Source of the DNA: Tetrapyrgos nigripes
Taxonomy: Eukaryota > Basidiomycota > Agaricomycetes > Agaricales > Campanellaceae
NCBI GenBank assembly: GCA_013368315.1
Contig: JAACJM010000002.1
Span: 124,001 to 188,000 of the forward strand
Direction of reading: 5' to 3'
Length of the DNA: 64,000 bases
The notes beneath the pieces are model-generated. The model was given only the letters and a program-made list of their open reading frames with translations, did no database searches and was not told the origin of the DNA. The position numbers were made by a program, and so were the translations under genes. Position 1 is the first letter of the stretch. Every line of letters begins with the position of its first letter. Of this stretch, positions 43,982-55,162 are shown in pieces.

Positions 43982-46405
43982 ATGCCTCCGCGTCCGTTAT
44001 TCCTTCTTTTGCCACTGGTATTGGTGGCAGGACTTCATTTCCTATGGAGAGGCGAAATGGCATCGTTTTCGGCTGTCATTCGCTCGGATGTCTCCTCTTG
44101 CAGCAGCCATAACCTGAACGATAACAAGGATGCTTTTGATTGGCAGAAGGCGAGCACACCCTTAGCTCAGACTCATTGGGCTGTTTATTGAAACTCTTCG
44201 CTCATAACTGGCCAGATCATACCTTCTGCTCAGCTATCCTGGCATAATTGTTACGACAGATTCCAATGTGCGCGTTTCAAGGTGTGTAACCTTCTCTCGC
44301 CCTGTGTATCACATTTATGAGTCAGTACTTATGGTTCCAACGTTTCTCGGTACACATAAAAAGGTTCCTCTCAACCACTCTGAACCGGAAGGAAAATCTG
44401 CCGCCATAGCCCTGGTTCGTCTTCCAGCTGCAGTTGGACCACAGTCGACCGAATACCGGGGACCTATTCTATTCAATCCAGGTGGACCTGGCGGTAGTGG
44501 GGTGGAATTGATATTGGCAGAGGGTCGCGATCTGTCAAGTATTGTTGGGCCTCAGTTTGATTTAGTTGGGTTTGATCCAAGAGGTAAGCACATCAACCAC
44601 GTAGCGGTAGCGCAGTCATTCCTGCCGGAATGGTGTCTACAACGCATTTTCAATTATCATGATTTAGGTGTCGGGCGCTCTGAACCCCGTGTCTCTTTCT
44701 ACGAAACGGCAGTTGAAAGAGAACTCTGGCAACTTCAAGCTACTCATGAGCTTGAACACTCGAATCACGACTTGGCTGATACATGGGGAAGAGCACTTGT
44801 AACAAGCCGTTTAGCCAGTGAACGGGATAATGACGTTCTGGGACATATCAATACTGATCAGACCGCACGAGATATGCTTAAAATCACGGAAGCTCATGGG
44901 TATGAAAAGTTGAAATATTGGGGATTCTCGTATGGAACCATTCTGGGGGCAACATTTGCAGCAATATTTCCGGTAAATGTCTTCATTCACTACGAATCGT
45001 CTTGCACAGGAGCTCGAACTGATTGAATCGCTAGGATAAAGTGGAGCGCCTGATACTTGATGGTGTGGTCGATACCAACGACTACTACAGCAGTAAGAGA
45101 AGTTCGCCTATGCTGATCTCCCTCTAACTGATGAAGGGCCACCTCAGCCGCATGGGCGACGAATTTGAGGGATACGTCCAAGGTATTGCAGTATTTCTTC
45201 GATGCGTGCAGCTTCGTCGGTCCGTCCAAATGCGCCTTTCATGCAGAAACTCCAGCTCAGATCGAAAAGAACCTTATTGACCTCTACCATTCCCTCAAAA
45301 CGCACCCGGTCCCAGTCAGAACTGCCGATTCGTATGGACTGGTTGATTATGCGAGCTTACGCTATACAATTTTCCGGTCTTTCTACGCTCCTTGGGCCTC
45401 CTTCCCGCGACTCGCCGAAGGGCTTGCGGATTTGGCGAAGGGAAACGGAACAAAGCTGTTCATGATGCAGGAGAAAGATAGGTTTGAATGCTCTTGCGCT
45501 GGCCGTACAGATGACTACGTGTTCGGAAAGTTTGGGCAAGATGCAGAAACTGCGATTCTCTGTAATGACGGAATACCTATTCCTGGAACGTATGAAGATA
45601 CAGTCGAGTGGTATGAAGAAGCTTTGGAATTCTCAGAGTGGTCGTCCGTGTGGGCGGGAATCCGTATAAGTTGTTCGTGAGTCGAGTTCACATTCGGACA
45701 AAGGAGCCAGCGAAACTGACCGCTCTACAGTGGATGGAAGCATGCTTCTACCCAACACTTTAGAGGTGCGATCCGGGGTCAAATACGATGTGGTTTATGT
45801 TCCATATTCAAGGCCGTTTCTCTCCAGGTCCCATTGAAGGGAACACTAGTTTTCCCTTGATGTTCATTGGAAACACTGCTGGTAAGAGTTCTCCTGATCT
45901 TCTTATATCAACGACGTTGATGAAATCCTGACAGACCCCGTCACACCATTGGCGGCGTACGTATGATATACTTCAACCTTTCACGTCACTGCTTAGGCGT
46001 TGTCCTTTTTGCGTGTAGAGCCCATAAAATGTCGAAGGCATTTCCTGGATCTGTCGTCTTACAGCAACACTCTCCGGGGGTCAGTGCGTTGTTCTTTCCA
46101 TTTTGCATATTCTGATAGGAAGAAACTAGCATTGCTCGGTAACCGCACCTTCACCTTGTACACAAGCTCATGTCAGGGCGTACTTTGTCAACGGAACACT
46201 ACCAAAGCCTGATACCTGGTGTTATACTGTTGGGAACCCTTTCACTAACCATACGGTACCCGAGTTACTTTCAGTCTCGGATACCGCCCTTAATACCCAG
46301 ATGTCGTTTTCAACAGGCGAAAACGACCAGGATTTGTTGGCTGCTGTGATTAGGCTAAGCACGAGGTCAACCAGGCAGCTCCCTAATGCTCCTTTGCAGT
46401 TCTGA
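43982..46405 (+). CDS. Alpha/beta hydrolase with TAP-like C-terminal domain (peptidase S33-like), secreted
   Basis: The N-terminus is a signal anchor or signal peptide (MPPRPLFLLLPLVLVAGLHF). Exons then give SAQLSWHNCYDRFQCARFK, VPLNHSEPEGKSAAIALVRL, LFNPGGPGGSGVELIL, VGFDPRG, GVGRSEPRVSFY, KYWGFSYGTILGATFA (nucleophile in GFSYG), DKVERLILDGVVDTNDYYS, KVLQYFFDACSFVG, FIGNTADPVTPL (Asp), QQHSPGHCS (His), and the end is NAPLQF-stop. All joins can be made in frame; the acceptor before AWATNLRDTSK is CCTCAG. The donor of the first intron is unclear (GC at AAG|GCGAGC or GT at GCT|GTTTAT). Relatives are extracellular aminopeptidase-like or esterase-like enzymes. Confidence 0.82.
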
Positions 46406-47754
46406 ATTTGAACCCCTCAGTACTCAGTATGTATGTAGCTATTCACCTATAGTATGCTTTCATTCCTTCAAAGCGCTACGCAAATAGGTGTAAATTATAA
46501 TAGGACCCTTTTTCTTCTTTATCATTTATGTATCCCGCTTTTCATCTCGTCACTCTTGCCTCTGGCCTGCGCCTGCTCAATCACGTCCAACATAGCATCC
46601 GACATGTTCTTTTCTCCTGTATATTACGCGAAAGAAATTTGCAAATACTGCATGGAAAAAGTTGGTCGAGCCAATTTGAAAGCCTGGAGTCAGTGCTGTG
46701 TAGGTGAGCAATACCGTTGCTAGCTATTATACGCAATAATTCCAAAGAGGGTCCTATCTAAACTACATCCTGGTTTATCTTTCACTACTTCGATTCGTAC
46801 AATACTGCTCTCGAAAATGTCAAAAAGCTGCTTGGCCGAAGTCCACGAAATGTTCAAAGAACTCAAGCTTCCTGCTTTAAAGGATGCGATTGAGGTGGGA
46901 ATGGTAAGTGTTCAGTGCTTTATAGTCGGTATATCTGCACGTTTTTTGACGTGCTTGTTTGGTGACAATGGAACATGACGCTCTACGTCTGCATCGCTGC
47001 CGCCGACGTCCTCCCGTGATGATTAAACTCGTTCTGTAAAGTCTAGATCGGATCGGAGTCTCGGACCGCAGTGCCTCGCGTTCCCTGATGACCTAATCAA
47101 TTCACGCTAACCCTTTTTTCTTTCTTACACCCGACGACGCTCTGAGTCTATGTGTACGCGGCCGACGCCCCCAGTCAGCGGGGACAGCGATAACCTTAGA
47201 CAAAAAAACACAACGCCGACGATAACGACGAGATAACAACAACAAACCAACAACGACGTCTGCTCCTGAACCTCCTATACCTCTGCCTCTGAGTCTATTA
47301 TTGCCCTAGACTCCGTTTCTAGCATCGACAAAACTACGCTGACACCGCGATGCTTATTCTTTGACCCTTTTTTACTTGATTTTTTTTTTTTGCTTCCACC
47401 TCCCTTCCCGCCCCACCCCGCCCCACCCCCTCCTGATCCTCAACCTTGTCAAGTCTCCACACCCTCGTCTCACCATTACCCTTGTCTCCCCCTTGTCTTG
47501 CCCTGTGGATCCTTCAGAATTACCTTATGACCCAGACACGCTCCTAACTCTCCCAATGTGTATATATACTCACCCAACACAACGTTTTTTCCTCAGTAAT
47601 TCGCTCTTCAAATCTTGCTTCTCTCTCGATTTCGATTGAAGTGCTCTTAAGGTAGATATCCTTGATCCTCCTAGACATATTTTCATTTTGACGTCTTACT
47701 TTTTAGGTCGTCTTCTACTACTTATCACCAACGACTCCGTATAACTTTTACAAT
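46406..47754. other. Intergenic, possible small ORFs and a pyrimidine-rich leader
   Basis: A 90-codon ORF at 46454-46723 has a hydrophobic stretch and several cysteines (MLSFLQSATQIGVNY ... CKYCMEKVG). A short exon at 46818 reads MSKSCLAEVHEMFKELKLP ahead of GTAAGTG. Neither can be tied to a family. From about 47360 to 47640 the plus strand is strongly C/T-rich, as in promoters and leaders of highly expressed basidiomycete genes, ahead of the peptide gene at 47755. Confidence 0.35.
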
Positions 47755-47995
47755 ATGTGGCGTTTCCCAACTCTCACTGTCTCCGCCGCCCTCGTCCTCA
47801 TCCTTCAATCAACCATCATTGGGGTTAATGCTGCTCCTGCTCCAGCGCCCGAGTTCGCGGTAGAACTTGACGGTGAGCTCTCCTTCTCTTCTTCTCTTTT
47901 GTTATCCTATTATCAACATTTTTACTAATGATACATTAAATTGTCTGGCTATAGCTCGTTGTACTTGCGCCGATGCGACTTGCAGCAACTGCTAA
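47755..47995 (+). CDS. Tiny secreted peptide precursor with a Cys-rich tail (52 residues)
   Basis: Exon 1 (47755-47872) encodes MWRFPTLTVSAALVLILQST...NAAPAPAPEFAVELD; intron 47873-47954 starts GTGAGCTC and ends GGCTATAG; exon 2 (47955-47995) adds ARCTCADATCSNC-stop. The first 25 or so residues are a clear signal peptide. The rest is a short A/P-rich spacer and an 11-residue tail with four cysteines (C-x-C-x4-C-x2-C) after an Arg. This architecture suits a secreted peptide precursor or a small metal-binding peptide. No family is recognised. The exon join is unambiguous and the promoter region is C/T-rich. Confidence 0.6.
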
Positions 47996-48575
47996 GCTTC
48001 ACGCCATATGCATGCTCCGTCGAGGCTCTAAAGGCTCTACTCACCCATCTATGCTATTTCATTCGTCTATCCCTTTTCAATCCCGAATCTTCTGTGTTTG
48101 TTAGCGTGATGCCAGCAGCCTGTACTATAGTCAATTGTCAACTTGTACCTTGTATCTTTTGCTTTCCTTTCGCGGCCTCTTGACTTCCGATTTTTTTTTT
48201 CGTAAACTACATAAAATGAAAGGATCCATTGCTTCACGAATACAACCTTAACCAAATATAACTTATGATCAAATTGACAATGACCTACCCACATACGGCT
48301 ATACATGTAACTCGAATCGTACGTGTATCATCGAAACAAATTATCTGGCTCTAGCAGACGGGGAAACTTCAACCAGCGCCAGTCAAAGAGAAATTTGAAA
48401 AGAAACGGCTTCTAGCGATCGACGGGACCAAATCTAGCTTCCCGCCCCGCCCTCGATCGATCATTACCCAAGAAGTGAATGGCGCCCCGCTCCTTCTCCT
48501 CTCCACTTCTTCACCCTCATACACCTCCGCTGCCTTCCTACCGTGAAAGAAAAAAAGTAACACGTTCATTGTAAT
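47996..48575. other. 3-prime region of the peptide gene and intergenic DNA
   Basis: No gene is supported. The short ORFs on both strands have no recognisable content. Confidence 0.4.
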
Positions 48576-48666
48576 GCATTAAGAGGGAATCGAACCCCCG
48601 GCGGGTCGAAAGTTCCAGGATATCTTCACATGGCAACGACCCAGGTTACCACTACCCCATTAATGC
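48576..48666 (-). tRNA. tRNA-Gly (anticodon GCC) with a short intron
   Basis: Read on minus: acceptor GCATTAA pairs with TTAATGC; the D arm contains GGGTAGTGGTAA; the anticodon stem is GGTCG/CGACC and the loop reads TTGCCA, giving anticodon GCC. An intron of about 20 nt interrupts the loop after position 37 (TGTGAAGATATCC...). The T arm is GGGGGTTCGATTCCCTC, with the B box GGTTCGATTCC. Length 91 nt, about 71 after intron removal, normal for tRNA-Gly. Confidence 0.88.
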
Positions 48667-49552
48667 TTACATTGTTAGTTGAAGTGATTTTTCCCTAGTA
48701 TCGAATGTAAAGTGAGCAGGGAGGACGGATAGGGAGGAGAACGAGAGAGAAGAGAAATAAAGCGACAAAGTCGAGAGGGAAGGCCGACCTGCACAATTTG
48801 AAAATACGATCGACGGAACCAAATTATCGCCCCGCCCCTATTCGGCCTTTCTTCCGATCACGAGTCTAGACCTTGGCTGCACAGCCACAGAACGACGGTT
48901 ACATCTTTTTCAACGACAACTCTAGTGTCCAAGAGTTTGACGAAGGACCGCTTCCAACTATGACAAGAGTAACGGATTGAAGACAACAAATACAGGGACA
49001 TGCTCCCCCCACTCAAGTTTCTTCCTCGCTTTCATCCCCTGGGTACGACGGGTCCTTGATGACTCCTCCGACGATTTGGAAGAACGACGACGAACTGGAC
49101 TCAAACCCAGAGGTCCTCTGCAACAAGCCGTCCATGTCCGCTCCGCTGAACGACTCTACCTATCTACTCGAAGTTTCTCCTTCAAGGCCAACACCCAAAC
49201 TTCAGAATTCACGCAAGAGCCAAGAGAGACCAACTTCAAGCTAACGACCGACTCTGAGCCCCGGCTCCGGGACCAGATGAAGGAACACCTAGCTCGTATT
49301 GGAACTAGGATGGGGTATGGGTCAAGTGTTGAAAAGGAGAAGCGGTCAAGGTTAACTGTAACGTTATAGAATTGAAATAAGAAGGGTTGGAAGAAGGACA
49401 GAGGAAAGAGGACGTATTATGTAGCTTATGAGGTACGCTTGCCCTTTTTTCTTTTTCCTCAAGTAGTTTGACTCAATAAGTGAGTCTCATATAAAGAACT
49501 ACATACGACTTGATTTGAGAGAAAGCAAAAACACCATCCGCCAAAGGTCAAG
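48667..49552. other. Intergenic, one unassigned ORF
   Basis: Frames at 48977-49369 overlap and suggest either the tail of a host gene or chance. One contains MTPPTIWKNDDELDSNPEVL, the other TSEFTQEPRETNFKLTTDSE. I recognise no family and see no start with a signal or domain. The promoter of the copy B secreted gene, with TGACTCA at 49469, lies at the end. Confidence 0.3.
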
Positions 49553-50778
49553 ATGTTCAGATTCCTTCAAGGCAAGTACTCACTTCGACCTTTGCATATA
49601 GTATGTCGCCGTGTACTTACTTATTCTACCTTAGCTCTGCTTCTCAGTGTTACTCTCCTGTTTGCTACGCATAACACTCAAGCTGCCGGGATCCCTGGTC
49701 ATGGTAAGCAATACTCTACCTATTTTGAAATGCGACGGCTTATTAACGTCTTCGTGGAGGCGAAAACAATGTTTCCCTGATGCGCCGTCTAGATCTAGAC
49801 CTTAACTTCGTCTTCGCCAACTGGATGTGGACAAACGAGGTCACCGCGGGGAGTGTAGGGGACGTTCCACTCGGTAGTAGAGCTTTCCGCAAATCATTCG
49901 CTCCCCCACAAGGGAAGACACCATCTCACATGAACAATGGGATCCTCTACGTGAACGGAAACCAGGTCATCGTCAGTCCGGACTGGCATAGCCCCCAGAC
50001 CTTTTGCGTTCCTCTCATTAACGGCACCAACGTCATCGCTGTGAACGTTACCAATTTCGCCGCTCCAACTCCCAATCTAGCAGGATTACTCGCCTCTGCG
50101 GACGTCCTCTACACCGACGGCACCAGTTTTCACATCGTCAGCGACTCTTCTTGGCGCTTTACAGCTCCGATTATCCCAGCTGGTTTCCAGAAACCTACTT
50201 TCGACGATTCGCACTGGTCTACTGCAATTTCCCAAGCTGGCTATCCCAGCTTTCCCTGGGGAGTTATCACTATATCCCCACTCGTCCTCGGAGATACTGT
50301 CACATTTGCTTCCTCACAGTTCATATGGACCAACGAGCTCCCCGATCCCGGACAAAATGTCCCTGCAGGTACTCAAGCCTTCCGTCGTATCATCACACTC
50401 AGTCCATCCACCGTATCTGCTTCTGCAGAGATTCTCATTACAGTAGACAATGGATTTTTTCTCTATGTTAACGGTCGTCTCATTGGAGTGGGAACAGATT
50501 GGCAGGCTGCCCACAGATTTGCAGTAAACGATAGCCAGGGACCGAATGTAGAGTTTGTGATTTTCGGTATTAATGCTTTACCGGGGCCTGCTGGGGTTTT
50601 GGCTTCGATCAAGCTAGTGGAGCAGCATATTTTGGGTTGTCCTACTGTGGTGAATATAGTGTCGGATAGTCAGTGGAAGGCTTTGGATGGGACTCCGCTG
50701 GCTGGGTCTGAACTTCGTGGCTTTGACGACTCGAGCTGGCCTGCTGCGGTTAATTTTCAATTCGCCTCCTTGGGATAG
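49553..50778 (+). CDS. Secreted beta-sandwich repeat protein, copy B (C-terminus altered)
   Basis: Same layout as copy A: MFRFLQ, the GC-AG intron (CAAG|GCAAGT), ALLLSVTLLFATHNTQAAG, a second intron, then the two repeats. It is the most diverged full copy: 7 residues are missing in the first repeat (HMN|NGILY) and a frameshift after WPAAV gives the new end NFQFASLG-stop, losing the last 25 or so residues. The reading frame is otherwise open, so it may be expressed as a shortened protein. Confidence 0.7.
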
Positions 50779-51047
50779 TCCTATCATTATACCAATCGGG
50801 ACTACTCCCATCAGGGTGGCCCCGCACGTCATGCCTAACGTGGAAAATGACTTCGCATTGCACTGGACTTTTACAAACGTCTGTAAATTCTGTATGAAGA
50901 TTACATCGGCCACTACCGTTTTCCAGTGTAGTTGTTCAAGCTCAATGTGATTTGTAAACATGTACTCCTATTTCACCTTGTCAATATCATGTCTTATTCC
51001 AGAAACCCAGTCCTTAAACTGAACCGCGAGTATATACTAGGCACCGT

Positions 51048-52603
51048 CTAAACATAAGCCGGCCCAAGCGGTTGAGGATGAGGAATCCTTTGGAATACCG
51101 TCGACGGTTTGAGGAGGAAGGAGATTTCACTTCCGTCGCCCTATTACAGACAGAGAGAGACATGGACGTTAGTTAGCCTCAGGTATATCATTATCGATTA
51201 CACACAAGTAACTCACAATCATATTCGCAGGGAACCCATTATCAAACGCTGGGGCCTCGCTCTCCAAGAACTTGATTTGCTCTGGGGTCAAGGAAATGTT
51301 GAGAGCCTCGATATTCTGCTCCAGGTGCTCGATTTTACGACCACCGATGATGGGGAACACATGCGTAGTCTTGTGCATGATGTAGGTGATGGCAACTGAA
51401 GGCGGAAGAGTCAAGAAAGAATCAGTACGAATATTGGTTGTGAGAGAAATGTGGATGTAGACGCACCGGAAGTAATAGACTTTGCGCCCACTTCTTTCGC
51501 AACTTTCTCGAGGGCCCTGGAAATCTTCACCTCAGCCGGAGACCTTTTCCAGTCTCTTCCCATCATGGTTCGTCCTTTCTCTCCGGTAGACTCCCTACGT
51601 GCCTCTTCTTCATCAGTGATCAATTTACCACCGCCTACAACGCCCCAGGGCGCGAGCGCCATCCCTAAAATAAAATAATGCATTATTAGGAAGCTCTGAC
51701 TGGACCGGAAAAGATTGTAGAAACGGCACATACCATTTGCACGAGCCATAGGAACAATATCTCGTTCGAATGAACGGTCCGTGATACACCATCCACCTTG
51801 GTAGATAACGAAGGGCGTTTTGCCGTTCCACTTGGCATACTGGTTGGCCTGCGAGACGATCCAGGCCGGCGTGTCAGAAATACCCTACAGAAATACCGCA
51901 TAAGGAGTGAATACATTGAGGACCAAAACGACGAAGACAACTCACCAGGTACATTACTTTTCCCGAGACAACGAGATTATGCAAAGTGTCCATAACTTCT
52001 TCAATAGAGGTATCCCAATCCCACCAGTGTACATAGAAAATATCGATGTAGTCGGTCCGGAGCTTCTTCAGACTGTCTCTCAGAGACAGTTGCATTGACT
52101 TGATGTTGTTCCCAACAAAGTTGGAGATCTGCTCGATGTAAGGATCCATATTCTTATAGCCATTGGTATACTATAAAAAACCTCCATCAATACCGTTTCT
52201 GGTGTGACAGGACGATGCACGGACCTTGGTAGCCAAGATAATCTGATCACGGACCCCCCGTAGCTCCATCCATTCTCCAATGAACTGTTCAGAGGTTTCG
52301 TCCTGACTGCATAAAAGAACTAGGGTGAGTTTGGTCTACGATGATACGACACGAAAAGGCTTACTAGTTATTGGCAGTGTCAATGAAGTTTCCTCCCTTC
52401 TCGAAGAAGGCGTCCAAGAGCTTGAAGCTTTCCTCCTTCGACATAGACCCCATGAAGTCGTTCCATTTGTCGCCAATGCTCATGGCACCGAGGCAAAGTG
52501 GTGAGACACGGATTCCAGCTCGAGGAGACAGCACTCTATGGACTCCAAGAGGAGTGGCTGGCTTGGGGTGAGTGTCTTGGAAGGATTTTCGGTCGGTAGG
52601 CAT
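51048..52603 (-). CDS. Aldo-keto reductase, aryl-alcohol dehydrogenase type (copy B)
   Basis: Seven exons as in copy A, with start MPTDRKSFQ at 52603 and end GPAYV-stop at 51048. Catalytic residues are kept ([22 protein letters not shown]). It differs from copy A by few residues, for example [10 protein letters not shown] for [10 protein letters not shown] and [13 protein letters not shown] for [13 protein letters not shown]. The acceptor before YTNGYKN is ATAG rather than ACAG. It faces the copy B beta-sandwich gene. Confidence 0.9.
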
Positions 52604-53281
52604 AGTTATAGACAAATTTGGAGCTTGAGGTATAAAGATTGGACGAGTCTCACTCACCTTAAATACCCAGCAGCATCCGACGACATCGCCTCCTTAGAAA
52701 ACGTCCAGGATGAATGCATACGTACGTCTGTATTCTTGAGGAATGCCGAGCGTTACAGAAGAGCTTCAGAGTACGCGTATGTGACGATGCATGGGTGAAA
52801 GAACCGACGGCGAATGATACGAATCAGGAAAGCTGATGACTAACTGTCGTGACCAACGATGAATACTTCACCTGGTCCGTGCATTGTTTTCCTCGGCATC
52901 TTTTGTCCCCAAGGTAAGTACCGCGTTACCGAATCTGAAATAACGAAAAGCTACGCTTGTGCTGCCACCAGTATGATTGCAGAAGTGGCGAGCTCTTCAC
53001 GATTGCATCGTAGTAAGTAATGATACAGTCGACTCCCTCGTAACCCATACTTACATTTCGGGAGACGCCAAATCGTATGGGTTTACAAAGCGGTGTGTAG
53101 AATTGTGCGGGTCACCACTGCGTACCAGCGTATCGGTGGCTGTGTACGTGCGTGCCGCTGAAATTTCGTTCGAGTTCTCGTCCACTATGTAAAAATAAAT
53201 TCTAAAGAATATCTGAACCTATGGCCTGTATCTAATCTTGCAAGTTCTTAAAACAGCAAATTTTGTACATTTTGTACATCT
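52604..53281. other. Duplicated 5-prime flank of copy B and unassigned sequence
   Basis: The part up to about 53000 is the inverted copy of 5232-5560 (flank of copy A). The rest has no recognisable gene. Confidence 0.6.
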
Positions 53282-53309
53282 ATGACTTGGAAACTGGCAC
53301 GCACGTCGA

Positions 53310-53560
53310 GAAGTCACTTTATGATTCGGCCCATCGAGTTAGAGTCAGCTGAGAGGGATTTCTATAATCTTGTTGGAGTAGCATACGTTGCAGGAATCAT
53401 GGATAGAGAAATGGTTGATGAGATATACTGCGAGGATCTGGCTGACACCAAGATGTTTTTTATAGTGTAGGATGATAGTATACAAAGGTTTGATACGGAC
53501 AATTCTATAGACATCATGGATAGATAGGATGGGAAATATTCCAGGAGGTTCAAATCGTCG
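53310..53560 (+). pseudogene. Duplicated 3-prime fragment of the HET gene
   Basis: IRPIELESAERDFYNLVGVA and AGIMDREMVDEIYCEDLADT, then MFFIV-stop, match the C-terminal 48 residues of the HET protein at 16410-18314. The match continues about 70 bp into the 3-prime flank (TAGGATGATAGTATACAAAG). The HET domain itself is absent. Confidence 0.9.
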
Positions 53561-53570
53561 ACCTAAGTTC

Positions 53571-54246
53571 CTGATTAGGGCTTCGCACCGTCCAGTAATA
53601 CTGGTACGGCCGTAAATTTTACTGGCTCAGTACTGGTACAGTATACCCGTCCTCGTATTCGTACTGGTTCATCTAGAAGCCTGTACGGTACTGGACGGGT
53701 ACGGGTACGGCAGTAATACTGGTTACGGGGTCATGCTGCTGCGGCTGGAAGAAATACTACAAGCGACACACCTTTTACTGACTTCGTATTGTTTTTAAGA
53801 CTTGTAGAACTGAACTGGAGGTCAGAAACTAGTGTTATGCACATCACCATAGCTCTCTGAAAGATTTTCACTTGGCCTTTGTGACTCACTGACATCTGAA
53901 CAACAGCTCATCAGCATCTTTTTCATCAGGATTTGCGCAGATCAAGCGCAGATATACCCTTCGGGCTTGGATTTTCACCTCGCTTCGACCACTTCATGTA
54001 CAAGAATGACGAAAACTTGGCGAAAAGGACTAAAATTTAAGGAAAAGTCATTGCCGGGGCTTGACCGACCCGTATACCGTACCAACCCGTATGACGGCCG
54101 TGAAGGAGAAGGTGATATACGGGTTATACCCGTACAGTACAGTCCCGTATTTTTTCTCCAAATCTTGCTATACGGTACGGGGTCGTATTTCCATACGGTT
54201 CCCGTATAACCGTATGGATACTGGTACGGTGCGAAGCCCTACTGAT
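53571..54246. mobile_element. 666-bp TIR element rich in GGTACGG repeats (53576-54241)
   Basis: The ends TAGGGCTTCGCACCGT and ACGGTGCGAAGCCCTA are inverted repeats, and both subterminal zones are filled with TACTGGTACGG and CCCGTACCGTA units. The flanks share CTGAT (53571-53575 and 54242-54246), a 5-bp direct repeat. The TAGGGCT tip resembles the hAT ends at 26129 and 35316, where the duplication is 8 bp. No coding capacity. Confidence 0.8.
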
Positions 54247-54803
54247 TCTACGGAATAGGACATGAATTAGAAGGTATTGGCACTTACACGGATCCAGGAA
54301 AAGTGTATGTGAGGGCGTTAAACACGACAAAGGTGCGTAGGCTTGACCATTTCGAGTCAGAGCTTCAATTGTTTCTCTATCGTTTTTCTTCTTTCCGGTA
54401 ATTTCCTTTAGTACTCCCGTCATCTTCGTAGATCTCAGTATGTTGCGCACACTTCTCTTCCACTTCCGACTGGGATCCAGCTCAAGCATGTCCTCCAACT
54501 CGAAAATGGCCGCTTAACACTCGCACAGCATCCTTCTAGCTTCCAAGTCGGATGTAGCTTCAATATGGCTTCAATATCAGGATGATTCCTTGGGAAGAAA
54601 GCTTTCTGATTGGCCTTACTCCAAAGATTTTGCATGCATTCCTCATGGTGACAAACTTACAAACTATAAGACCCGCGTCTGGACTTTGCGGAGGCTAGCT
54701 CGGACATAACATCAAGGCACAGGGTCCGGAAACATGAAATTCTTCTGGCCGACATGACAGGAGGCAGTGGCAGGGTTGATTTATGGGGCAATAACATCGA
54801 AGG

Positions 54804-55005
54804 CTCAATAACTGTTCCTGAATTAGGGCTTGCTTCAAGGCTGGAATGGATAGAAGAGCAGTAGTGCTCAGCGGATACACAAGCCCAGGGCATCACTATT
54901 CTCAGCCGTGGAATCGCTCAATAACTGTTCCTGAATTAGGGCTTGCTTCAAGGCTTGAATGGATAGAAGAGCAGTAGTGCTCAGCGGATACACAAGCCCA
55001 GGGCA
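54804..55005. repeat. Tandem duplication of an 89-bp segment, 113-bp period
   Basis: CTCAATAACTGTTCCTGAAT ... AGCCCAGGGCA occurs at 54804-54892 and again at 54917-55005, nearly identical. The single counterpart in copy A lies inverted at about 8893-8982. The joining piece between the two units contains CATCACTATTCTCAGCC, which in copy A is the junction between the cassette flank and the TIR element. Confidence 0.8.
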
Positions 55006-55162
55006 GACTCAGACTGCAGGTGATTATTATTTTTGTTTCTCCGCAATGTTCCCTATTCGTCTACTGAACACCCAAGTAGTTTGACTCAATGAGTGAGTCT
55101 CTCATATGAGAACCACGACTTGGTTTGAGAGAAAGCAAGAACACCAGCTGCCAGAGGTCAAG

